Virus record (IMG/VR): IMGVR_UViG_3300049738_000006
Span: 1-24,062 of that record
DNA from: a virus
DNA: 24,062 bases
Direction: 5' to 3' (one strand)
In this document: piece by piece, positions 1 to 5,875 of the stretch
Position numbering within the stretch: the first letter of the stretch is position 1
Layout of the letters: every line of letters starts with the position of its first letter
The notes under the pieces: model-generated
Database searches by the model: none
What the model was told of the DNA's origin: nothing
What the model saw: only the letters and a program-made list of their open reading frames with translations
Program-made: the position numbers and the translations under genes

Positions 1-321
1 ACCAAGCTGCGTATGCTGGTTCAAGAGACTGGTATCACACTGTTTATGGTGAGTCACCTGAAGCGCCCAGACGGCAAAGGCCACGAGGAAGGCGCTGCTA
101 GTAGCCTGTCACAGCTCAGGGGCTCTGCCTCCATTGCACAGCTCTCAGACATGGTGATAGGACTAGAGAGGAATGGTCAGGCTGAAGACCCTATAGAGAG
201 GAACACTACCAACGTCAGAGTGCTGAAGAACCGCTTCTGCGGCACTACAGGGCCAGCTGGCGGGTTGCTGTTTGACCAGAAAACTGGTAGGATGCATGAG
301 GTTAAGGAGGAGGGGCTGTAA
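1..321 (+). CDS. T7 gp4-like replicative helicase, C-terminal part (5' truncated)
   Basis: The reading frame is open from base 1 (T-K-L-R before the Met at 13), so this is the tail of a longer gene. It resembles the end of the T7 gp4 / DnaB-family RecA-like helicase domain. The MVSHLKRP stretch corresponds to helicase motif H3 with its gamma-phosphate-sensing His. LRGSASIAQLSDMVIGLERN follows, as in T7 gp4. VRVLKNRFCGTTG carries the expected arginine finger (Arg at 232-234). Walker A and B and any primase domain would lie upstream of the window. The product unwinds DNA ahead of the family A polymerase encoded next. The stop overlaps the next start (TAATG), so translation is probably coupled. 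Family assignment is firm; whether a primase is fused cannot be seen. Confidence 0.9.
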   Translation, partial: TKLRMLVQETGITLFMVSHLKRPDGKGHEEGAASSLSQLRGSASIAQLSDMVIGLERNGQAEDPIERNTTNVRVLKNRFCGTTGPAGGLLFDQKTGRMHEVKEEGL

Positions 322-545
322 TGAGATGTGTAGCGTGTAACAAGAATTTATCGGACTTTGAGTCTACAAGGAAATCTGCTGAGAGTGGTGAGTATTTAGA
401 TATGTGCAATGATTGCTTCTTTTACACTGAAGACGACATTGCTACCGTTGACAGAGATGACCTACGTAGTGAAGCTGACACCATGATGGAGAGTCAAGAA
501 TATGAGCAAGATTGGAACTTGGGTAATGACAGCTCAGGAGAGTAA
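321..545 (+). CDS. Small acidic protein with two Cys-x2-Cys pairs
   Basis: This 74-aa protein has two CxxC pairs, Cys3/Cys6 (CVAC) and Cys29/Cys32 (CNDC), the layout of a four-cysteine zinc ribbon, followed by a very acidic C-terminal half (TEDDIATVDRDD onwards). Its start overlaps the helicase stop (TAATG), and AAGGAGG at 304-310 gives a strong ribosome-binding site. Proteins of this kind often sit beside replication genes in environmental podoviruses and have no established function. Zinc binding is inferred from the Cys spacing. A role with the helicase or polymerase is only suggested by position. Confidence 0.8.
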   Translation: MRCVACNKNLSDFESTRKSAESGEYLDMCNDCFFYTEDDIATVDRDDLRSEADTMMESQEYEQDWNLGNDSSGE

Positions 546-613
546 GGCTGAGCTGAACAGACTAAACCCTTTTGATAAACACAGCAACAAAACTAACGCA
601 GCGAGGCAGTATT

Positions 614-2257
614 ATGTTGATTACGCTGGACATAGAAACCAACACCAAGCACGACACTATCTGGGTAGCAGTAACTCAGGACGTTGAGACTGGTGAGATG
701 CTAGAGCACTACTCTGCTGAGACTCTGGAGCCTCTGCTTCGTGACTCAGAAGGCGTTATTGGTCACAACATCATAGGCTTCGATGCTCCAGTGCTAGAGA
801 AGCAGTGGTCACTACAGATACCAAAAGAGAAGCTAAAGGATACTCTAGTGCTCAGTAGGCTCTGGAACCCGTCTCTTGAGGGTGGACATAGCCTGGACTC
901 TTGGGGTAAACGCTTTGGCGATCACAAGATAGACTTTCACGACTATGACGGTGGACTGTCTGATGAGATGGTGGAGTATTGCAGGCAGGACGTAGCACTC
1001 ACCACAAGGCTGTACAAGCACTTAACAGACACACTGAAACGAGAGGAGTTTAAACAGCAGTGCGTAGATTTAGAAGAGAAGGTGTACATCATTACGGCTC
1101 AGCAGGAGCGAAACGGCTTCATGCTAGACGTAGAAGCAGCTACTTCGCTGTGGCAAGACATAACTCACAAGATGAGGCAGATCACAGCGGAGCTACAGAA
1201 AGTATTCCCACCGATAGTGGAGGAACGCTGGAGCGAGAAGACAGGGAAGCGCCTGAAGGACAAGGTGACTGAGTTTAACGTAGGCTCTCGTAAGCAGATT
1301 GCAGAGAGGTTAGAGAGTGTAGGTGTTAAGTTTAAACTACAGACTGAGAAGGGCGCTATCATTGTTAACGAGAAGGTGTTGGAAGGCATCGACATCCCTG
1401 AAGCTAAGATGATATACGACTACCTGTTATTGCAGAAGAGAGCAGCACAGATAGACTCTTGGTTAACTCACGAGAAGGACGGTAGGGTACACGGCAGGGT
1501 GATTACCAATGGCGCTGTAACAGGCCGTATGACACACCACAGCCCTAACTTGGCTCAAGTGCCTTCTGTGTCTGCACCGTATGGTAGAGAGTGTAGATCA
1601 TTCTGGACTGTACCTGAGCACCACAAGCTAGTAGGCTGTGATGCCAGCGGCTTAGAGCTACGTATGCTTGCACACTACATGCGTGATGAGAACTACACCA
1701 ACGAGATACTTAGCGGTGACATCCACACAGCTAACATGAAGGCAGCAGGACTCACTGACCGCAACCAAGCCAAAACTTTCATCTACGCCTTCCTGTACGG
1801 TGCTGGCCCAGCTAAGATAGGTCAGATAGTAGGCGGTGGCTACAAAGAAGGACAGAAGCTCACAGATTCCTTCCTACGCAACACACCAGCACTGGCTAGG
1901 CTACGAGAGCGTGTGTCTAAGTTCTCAGCAGGCGGTACACTACCAGGACTGGACGGTAGACGCTTGCGGGTCAGGTCAGAGCATGCAGCACTTAACACGC
2001 TGCTACAAGGTGCAGGCGCTGTAGTAATGAAGCAGGCACTGGTGTTGATGGCAGAGTCACTAGACACGTACGCTATTCCGTACAAGCTGGTGGCTAATGT
2101 ACATGACGAGTTTCAGATAGAAGTACCAGAGAATTTTGCTGATGTAGTAGGCAAAGCAGCAGTAAGAGCCATCAAGAATGCAGGAGAAGTGTTAGACCTG
2201 CGCTGCCCTCTTGATGCTGAATACAACGTAGGAAACAATTGGGCAGAAACCCATTAA
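614..2257 (+). CDS. T7-like family A DNA polymerase with 3'-5' exonuclease domain
   Basis: Replicative polymerase of 547 aa. The ATG at 614 is preferred over the upstream TTG at 572: GAGG at 603-606 is well spaced and MLITLDIETN aligns with the T7 Pol N-terminus. The N-terminal proofreading exonuclease shows Asp6/Glu8 (DIE), GHNIIGFD and YCRQD. Polymerase motif A is DASGLELR (Asp343), motif B RNQAKTFIYAFLYG (Arg383, Lys387, Tyr391) and motif C VHDE (Asp498). Tyr391 is at the position of T7 Tyr526 / E. coli Phe762. T7 Pol has 704 residues; much of the difference is in the thumb, where residues 197-221 replace the long stretch that carries the thioredoxin-binding loop in T7. It acts with the adjacent helicase, SSB and exonuclease. 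All catalytic residues look intact. Confidence 0.97.
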   Translation: MLITLDIETNTKHDTIWVAVTQDVETGEMLEHYSAETLEPLLRDSEGVIGHNIIGFDAPVLEKQWSLQIPKEKLKDTLVLSRLWNPSLEGGHSLDSWGKRFGDHKIDFHDYDGGLSDEMVEYCRQDVALTTRLYKHLTDTLKREEFKQQCVDLEEKVYIITAQQERNGFMLDVEAATSLWQDITHKMRQITAELQKVFPPIVEERWSEKTGKRLKDKVTEFNVGSRKQIAERLESVGVKFKLQTEKGAIIVNEKVLEGIDIPEAKMIYDYLLLQKRAAQIDSWLTHEKDGRVHGRVITNGAVTGRMTHHSPNLAQVPSVSAPYGRECRSFWTVPEHHKLVGCDASGLELRMLAHYMRDENYTNEILSGDIHTANMKAAGLTDRNQAKTFIYAFLYGAGPAKIGQIVGGGYKEGQKLTDSFLRNTPALARLRERVSKFSAGGTLPGLDGRRLRVRSEHAALNTLLQGAGAVVMKQALVLMAESLDTYAIPYKLVANVHDEFQIEVPENFADVVGKAAVRAIKNAGEVLDLRCPLDAEYNVGNNWAETH

Positions 2258-2272
2258 CTAGAGGTAATTATT

Positions 2273-2578
2273 ATGCGTACAACTTTACAAACTTTAATGA
2301 AAGAAGAAGAAATCAACCAAACGGAACTATCACGTAGGACTGGCGTACCACAGCCTACTATATCCCGTATTTTAGATGCTCTGCACGAGTCTCCTAACTT
2401 CCACAGCATGTTAAAGTTAGCTAAGTATTTCAAGGTTCCTGTAGAAACTCTTTACGAAGTAGAGCCTGAGTTTACGAGAGAAACTCAACTGGACTTGTTT
2501 GAAGACTATACTACAGGATCAGAGACTATCACTGTAGATGGTTCTAAAACCATAACAATAGAAATCAAAGTACATTGA
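2273..2578 (+). CDS. XRE/Cro-CI-type helix-turn-helix regulator
   Basis: A 101-aa DNA-binding protein. Residues 1-60 form an XRE-type five-helix domain: INQTELSRRTGVPQPTISRI (about 14-33) is the helix-turn-helix, and FHSMLKLAKYFKVPVETLY completes the fold. The C-terminal ~35 residues are short and strand-like (ETITVDGSKTITIEIKV), perhaps for dimerisation. There is no peptidase domain of the LexA/CI type. GAGG at 2261-2264 serves as ribosome-binding site. The stop codon lies inside the -35 hexamer of the promoter that follows, and that promoter contains an inverted repeat, so repression (or activation) of the SSB-to-RNR genes is a reasonable inference. It could also act elsewhere in the phage or on the host. 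Fold confident, target inferred. Confidence 0.9.
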   Translation: MRTTLQTLMKEEEINQTELSRRTGVPQPTISRILDALHESPNFHSMLKLAKYFKVPVETLYEVEPEFTRETQLDLFEDYTTGSETITVDGSKTITIEIKVH

Positions 2579-2592
2579 CACAGACATGTCAA
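2575..2592. promoter_or_regulatory. Candidate operator: inverted repeat TTGACA-N6-TGTCAA
   Basis: The -35 hexamer TTGACA (2575-2580) is repeated as its exact reverse complement TGTCAA at 2587-2592, with 6 bases between, and the inner GACATGTC (2583-2590) is itself a perfect palindrome. The 18-bp element covers the -35 and half the spacer, so a dimer bound here would block polymerase. The HTH regulator encoded immediately upstream is the natural candidate ligand. Binding is inferred. Confidence 0.6.
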
Positions 2593-2604
2593 ATATGGTA
2601 TAAT
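2575..2604 (+). promoter_or_regulatory. Sigma70-type promoter upstream of the SSB gene
   Basis: TTGACA at 2575-2580 and TATAAT at 2599-2604 are both exact consensus hexamers, 18 bp apart. The -35 overlaps the stop codon of the HTH regulator gene and the predicted +1 is near 2611, about 40 bases before the SSB start at 2651. It would drive the SSB, exonuclease, nuclease, phosphatase, DUF3310 and RNR genes using host RNA polymerase. Predicted from sequence only. Confidence 0.8.
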
Positions 2605-2610
2605 ATACGT

Positions 2611-2626
2611 AGATCAGTTGTGATCT
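2611..2626 (+). promoter_or_regulatory. Inverted repeat / 5' hairpin at the predicted transcription start
   Basis: AGATCA (2611-2616), loop GTTG, TGATCT (2621-2626) is a perfect 6-bp inverted repeat that starts at the predicted +1 of the upstream promoter. In RNA it would be a hairpin at the extreme 5' end of the transcript; in DNA it could be a second operator. It is well clear of the ribosome-binding site AGAGG (2638-2642). Confidence 0.5.
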
Positions 2627-2650
2627 AAAACAACCAAAGAGGTAATAAAG

Positions 2651-3064
2651 ATGAGTGAAGCAAAACCAGTAACAGTAAACGCAGAGATGATGTGGTCTAG
2701 CCTACAAGAGGTCAACCGCATGTCAGGTAAGTACCAAGTAGACCTAGCACAGCTCTCCTCAGCAGCAGTAGAAGCTCTGGAGATGATGGGCTTGAGTGTA
2801 CGCAACAAGGAAGGTCAAGGTGACTTTGTAACTGTGAAGTCTAACCACCCTATCCGTGTGTACGACACTGACGGTAAAGAGATCACAGGCATCTTGATAG
2901 GTAATGGCTCTAAAGCTAAGGCTGTATTGTCCTACTACGACTGGAAGTCTCCAGCAGGTCAGGCAGGCCGTAGCCCTAAGATGTACAAGCTAGTAGTCAC
3001 TGACCTGATACCCTACGGCGGCAAGGAAGAGTTTGTCGAAGTAGATATGGAAGAAGCTCTGTGA
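2651..3064 (+). CDS. Short T7 gp2.5-like single-stranded DNA-binding protein
   Basis: A 137-aa protein. Its C-terminal half, ILIGNGSKAKAVLSYYDWKS through the Tyr-Lys-Leu and Tyr-Gly-Gly segments, parallels the T7 gp2.5 region with a GGGSK motif, a YKW-type strand and a FGGG turn, and KYQVDL near residue 28 parallels the first strand. Like gp2.5 it ends in an acidic tail (EEFVEVDMEEAL), which in T7 contacts polymerase and helicase. T7 gp2.5 is 232 aa, so this is a reduced version. It would coat ssDNA during replication and recombination. AGAGG at 2638-2642 is the ribosome-binding site, and a consensus promoter lies just upstream. The stop overlaps the GTG start of the exonuclease. Assignment is by remembered family resemblance, not by alignment. 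Confidence 0.75.
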   Translation: MSEAKPVTVNAEMMWSSLQEVNRMSGKYQVDLAQLSSAAVEALEMMGLSVRNKEGQGDFVTVKSNHPIRVYDTDGKEITGILIGNGSKAKAVLSYYDWKSPAGQAGRSPKMYKLVVTDLIPYGGKEEFVEVDMEEAL

Positions 3065-3753
3065 TATTAATTGATGCAGACATTCTAGTCTATCGCGTAG
3101 GCTGGTCATGTAACGAAGAATCTGAGAAGACGGCCATCAGCACCATCGATGGCTTTGTCTCAGACTTGTTGCTACAGCTCAACGTAGATCAAGAAACAGA
3201 CTACTATGTTCTGTATCTCACTGGCAAAGGAAACTTCCGCAAGGAATATGCCGTTACTGCTGAGTACAAAGGAAACCGTAAAGATAAGGCTAAGCCCGTG
3301 CATATTCAGGCACTACGCCAACACCTTATCGACAAGTGGGCTGCTGTGGTTACTGAAGGAGAAGAGGCAGACGATGCCATAGCTATAGCAGCTACTACAC
3401 ACGGTGACAAGGCTATCATGGTCTCTCTTGACAAGGACTTTGACCAGATTCCAGGATGGCACTACAACTTTGTAAAGAATAGCAAGTACTACGTAAAGCC
3501 AGAGGACGGCTTACGCTTTTTCTACCGCCAGATACTGATGGGTGACAGGATTGACAACATCATAGGCATCAGAGGTATTGGTGAGAAGAAGTCAGAGAAG
3601 ATTCTGAAGGACTGTGTTACTGAGCAGGAACTTTACGACAAGTGCGTAGAGATGTACGAGGGAGACGAAGACAGAGTGATAGAGAATGGTAGGATGCTCT
3701 GGCTACGCAGGTACGAAGGTGAGGTATGGAGTTTCAATGAAACCAAGGAATAA
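3061..3753 (+). CDS. 5'-3' exonuclease (FEN-1/T7 gp6 family)
   Basis: Structure-specific 5' nuclease of 230 aa. The metal-binding acidic residues are visible in order: Asp5/Asp7 (IDAD), Glu101-Glu102 and Asp104-Asp105 (EEADD), Asp124/Asp126/Asp128 (SLDKDFD) and Asp162/Asp165 (GDRID). The helix-hairpin-helix-type DNA-binding segment IRGIGEKKSEKIL follows. YKGNRK near residue 75 fits the helical-arch region. The GTG start overlaps the SSB stop (GTGA, 3061-3064). T7 gp6 is about 300 aa, so this is somewhat short. Expected roles are primer removal and end resection, perhaps degradation of host DNA. The 3' end overlaps the next gene by 17 bases. Confidence 0.92.
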   Translation: MILIDADILVYRVGWSCNEESEKTAISTIDGFVSDLLLQLNVDQETDYYVLYLTGKGNFRKEYAVTAEYKGNRKDKAKPVHIQALRQHLIDKWAAVVTEGEEADDAIAIAATTHGDKAIMVSLDKDFDQIPGWHYNFVKNSKYYVKPEDGLRFFYRQILMGDRIDNIIGIRGIGEKKSEKILKDCVTEQELYDKCVEMYEGDEDRVIENGRMLWLRRYEGEVWSFNETKE

Positions 3754-4114
3754 CGGAAGATGGACAGAAGCTCGTTTCCGTTCCTTTATCGTCTCTGCAC
3801 TCAGACAAGCTCACGCTAAGTGGGGTGTAAAGCACGATGTCAAGTCAGCGGCTAGGGTAGCTAGAGGGATGTACAAGTGTGCCAAGTGTGGCAAAGGCTC
3901 TCCAGCTACTCTACCACCGCTAGAAGGAAAGAAACGCAGACGCAACAACGCAGCAGTAGACCACATAGACCCAGTAGTAGACCCAGCAGTAGGCTTCGTA
4001 GATTGGAACACCTACATAGACAGAATGTTCATAGAAGCTGAAGGGTATCAAGTACTGTGTCACAAGTGTCACACTGCAAAGACTAACGCAGAGCGTAAGA
4101 GGCGAAAGAAATGA
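3737..4114 (+). CDS. HNH-family nuclease with paired zinc cysteines
   Basis: A 125-aa protein read from ATG 3737 (GGAG at 3728-3731); an upstream in-frame ATG at 3686 would bury 51 more bases in the exonuclease gene. It has CAKC (Cys48/Cys51), VDHIDPVV (Asp75-His76) and LCHKCH (Cys108/Cys111/His112): a beta-beta-alpha-metal HNH core held by a four-Cys zinc site. The first 45 residues (RWTEARFRSFIVSALRQAHAK) are helical and basic, and the C-terminus is very basic (ERKRRKK). Codon use and base composition match the neighbouring replication genes, unlike the HNH gene that follows, so this looks resident. It may fill the endonuclease role that T7 gives to gp3; that is inference. The stop overlaps the next start (ATGA). 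Confidence 0.85.
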   Translation: MKPRNNGRWTEARFRSFIVSALRQAHAKWGVKHDVKSAARVARGMYKCAKCGKGSPATLPPLEGKKRRRNNAAVDHIDPVVDPAVGFVDWNTYIDRMFIEAEGYQVLCHKCHTAKTNAERKRRKK

Positions 4115-4607
4115 GAGAGTTAACTGTAGACTTATTAAATCATTTGTTTGAGTACGACAAAGAAACTGGTAATTTGATCTGGAAAATTCAAAATCAAGGA
4201 GCAAGAAAAGGAAATATTGCAGGTACTTTGCGTCCTGACGGTTACTATCAAATAGCAATAGATAAAAAGCTGTATTTAACACATCGTTTAGTTTTTCTAA
4301 TGCATAAAGGCTATTTACCAGCAATATTAGACCATATCAATAACGATGCTAGTGACAATAGAATAGAAAATCTGAGAGCCGCTTCTCGAAGCCAAAACGG
4401 ATATAACAGTAAATTACCCAGTAATAACAAAAGCGGTTATAAAGGAGTATTTTGGTTAAAAAAAAATAAAAAATGGAGAGCAGCTATAACATTTAACAAA
4501 CAAACTATACATTTAGGTTGTTTCGATAACGTAGAAGAGGCTGCTGAAGTAGTACGAAAAGCCAGAGAAGAATTACACGGTGACTTTGCACATCACGGAG
4601 AGCAAAA
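4111..4607 (+). mobile_element. Homing endonuclease insertion unit between ATGA junctions
   Basis: The AT-rich segment is bounded by ATGA at 4111-4114 and ATGA at 4608-4611. Removing 4111-4607 would join the HNH gene to the phosphatase gene with a single normal ATGA overlap, without damaging either reading frame. There are no inverted terminal repeats or transposase, so this fits homing rather than transposition. Confidence 0.6.
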
Positions 4608-4611
4608 ATGA
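4111..4611 (+). CDS. Free-standing HNH homing endonuclease with AP2 DNA-binding domain
   Basis: A 166-aa protein of the classic phage HNH-AP2 type. The HNH_3-like core is HRLVFLMHKGYLPAILDHIN with Asp74-His75, followed by NDASDNRIENLRAASRSQNG and its Asn/His-site residues. A C-terminal AP2 domain covers about residues 108-158 (SGYKGVFW, WRAAI, HLGCFDNVEEAAEVVRKARE). Such enzymes cut phage relatives lacking the gene and spread by repair. The gene is much more AT-rich than its surroundings: three 60-base lines counted by hand gave about 38, 28 and 23% GC, against about 52% in the next gene. It starts inside the ATGA that ends the previous gene and ends inside the ATGA that starts the next, as if inserted cleanly at a junction. 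Confidence 0.93.
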   Translation: MRELTVDLLNHLFEYDKETGNLIWKIQNQGARKGNIAGTLRPDGYYQIAIDKKLYLTHRLVFLMHKGYLPAILDHINNDASDNRIENLRAASRSQNGYNSKLPSNNKSGYKGVFWLKKNKKWRAAITFNKQTIHLGCFDNVEEAAEVVRKAREELHGDFAHHGEQK

Positions 4612-5408
4612 CTAAACATCTAGTAATACCCGACACACAAGTAAAACCTGGACACAGCACTGCTCATCTCAAATGGGCTGGAGAATACGCAGCAGAGAAG
4701 AAGCCTGATGTCATCATCCACATAGGCGACCACTGGGACATGGCTAGTCTCAGCAGCTATGACGTAGGTAAGAAGTCCTTTGAAGGTAGACGCTACATCA
4801 ACGACATCAACGCAGGCATTAACGCTATGCGTGTATTCCTAGAGCCTATACAGCGTGAACAGGAAAGACTGAAGCGTAACAAGTGGAAGCAATGGAACCC
4901 TCGCCTAGTGTTCACTCTTGGCAATCACGAGCACCGCATCGAGAGAGCTATCGAGTCAGACCCTAAGCTAGACGGACTAATGAAGTACGAAGACTTTATG
5001 TTAGAGGAGATGGGCTTTGAAGTTGTACCGTTTTTGGAACCTATTGTCATTGACGACATCGCCTACTGCCATTACTTTACTTCAGGTGTTATGGGCAGGC
5101 CAGTTAGCTCTGCTAAGCTGATGCTGGCTAAGAAGTATATGAGCTGTGTGATGGGCCATGTACAAGATAGAGACATAGCCTATGCTCGTAAGGCAGACGG
5201 CACAAACCTACTAGGACTGTTCTCAGGTATATTCTACCAGCATGATGAGGACTACTTAACTCCCCAGACTAACGGAAGCTGGGCTGGTATATGGATGTTG
5301 AACGAGGTAGCCAATGGCGGTTGTGATGAACTACCAGTCAGTATAAACTATCTAAGACAGAAGTACGGAGAAGAGGATGGCTCTAACCTATTACGATTTA
5401 CTGGATAA
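4608..5408 (+). CDS. Calcineurin-like metallophosphoesterase
   Basis: A 266-aa phosphoesterase with the metal-binding motifs in order: IPDTQVKPGHS (Asp9), IGDHWD (Asp41, His42), GNHEHR (Asn106, His107, His109) and GHVQD (His184). In canonical enzymes the first motif is DxH; here the third position is Gln11, a variant I associate with phage members of this family. Substrate is unknown: a nucleotide, a phosphorylated protein or a nucleic acid end are all possible. The start is in the ATGA shared with the homing endonuclease, and the 3' end overlaps the following small gene by 32 bases. Its place among replication and nucleotide genes suggests a DNA or nucleotide role, but nothing in the sequence settles it. 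Confidence 0.88.
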   Translation: MTKHLVIPDTQVKPGHSTAHLKWAGEYAAEKKPDVIIHIGDHWDMASLSSYDVGKKSFEGRRYINDINAGINAMRVFLEPIQREQERLKRNKWKQWNPRLVFTLGNHEHRIERAIESDPKLDGLMKYEDFMLEEMGFEVVPFLEPIVIDDIAYCHYFTSGVMGRPVSSAKLMLAKKYMSCVMGHVQDRDIAYARKADGTNLLGLFSGIFYQHDEDYLTPQTNGSWAGIWMLNEVANGGCDELPVSINYLRQKYGEEDGSNLLRFTG

Positions 5409-5544
5409 GCTAAAGCTGCTGGACGAACTAACACTCATAGAGATATTAGACATAAGCTCAGAAGAGTTAGTAGATGCCTTCAGCGAGAAAGCTAACGATA
5501 AACTAGAACAACTGCAAGAGGATTTTAGACATGAGGCTCAATGA
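5377..5544 (+). CDS. Small 55-aa helical acidic protein, unknown function
   Basis: A short frame that starts inside the phosphatase gene and stops inside the DUF3310 gene, bridging the gap between them. GGAG at 5367-5370 is six bases before the ATG. The protein begins MALTYYDLLDKLKLLDELTL and continues with acidic, leucine-rich helical sequence (ISSEELVDAF, DKLEQLQEDF). The amino-acid composition, the good ribosome-binding site and the fact that it fills the only gap in a tightly packed operon argue that it is real. I recognise the style of small conserved phage proteins but no function. Confidence 0.7.
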   Translation: MALTYYDLLDKLKLLDELTLIEILDISSEELVDAFSEKANDKLEQLQEDFRHEAQ

Positions 5545-5875
5545 CGCAACACCAGCACAGTGGGATGCCTTGAGAAAGAAAGCACCCGCTATTGAGAAGA
5601 CAGGACTAGAGGCATGGATGCAGGCAGCTCACGAAGAAGCTGAAGAGATTATGGACAATGTTAACAGACCCACCCACTACAACACTGGCAACATAGAGTG
5701 TATTGAAGCTATTGAAGAGTCTATGTCTTCAGTGGCATTCAAAGGCTACCTCAAGGGCAACTGCATGAAGTATTTGTGGCGCTATGACTACAAAGGTAAG
5801 CAGGTAGAAGACCTACAGAAAGCTGGTTGGTACTTACAGAAGCTAACAGCAATGGTAACAGAGGAGAACACATAA
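5531..5875 (+). CDS. DUF3310 (SaV-like) protein, related to the T7 gp1.7 domain
   Basis: A 114-aa protein. Residues 44-107 are a DUF3310 domain: VNRPTHYNTGNIECIEAIE, then the helical KGYLKGNCMKYLWRYDYKG and DLQKAGWYLQKL. The same domain occurs in T7 gp1.7 (196 aa), reported as a nucleoside monophosphate kinase, and in many phages next to nucleotide-metabolism genes. Here it directly precedes a ribonucleotide reductase, which fits a role in dNTP supply. AGAGGA at 5517-5522 is the ribosome-binding site. The start overlaps the small gene by 14 bases, and the stop overlaps the RNR start (TAATG). Domain identity is strong; the enzymatic role for this short version is not shown. Confidence 0.88.
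   Translation: MRLNDATPAQWDALRKKAPAIEKTGLEAWMQAAHEEAEEIMDNVNRPTHYNTGNIECIEAIEESMSSVAFKGYLKGNCMKYLWRYDYKGKQVEDLQKAGWYLQKLTAMVTEENT

Noticed and set aside
502-687. Open frame of 61 codons bridging the 74-aa gene and the DNA polymerase start
   Set aside because: It overlaps the polymerase gene by 74 bases and the zinc protein gene by 44, has no clear ribosome-binding site at 502 or at the internal ATG 526, and its last part is simply the polymerase sequence in another frame. A leader peptide cannot be excluded, but support is too weak to list it.
3920-4324. 134-codon minus-strand open frame across the two HNH genes
   Set aside because: Antisense to two genes with clear motifs; its content follows from the AT-rich homing endonuclease sequence.
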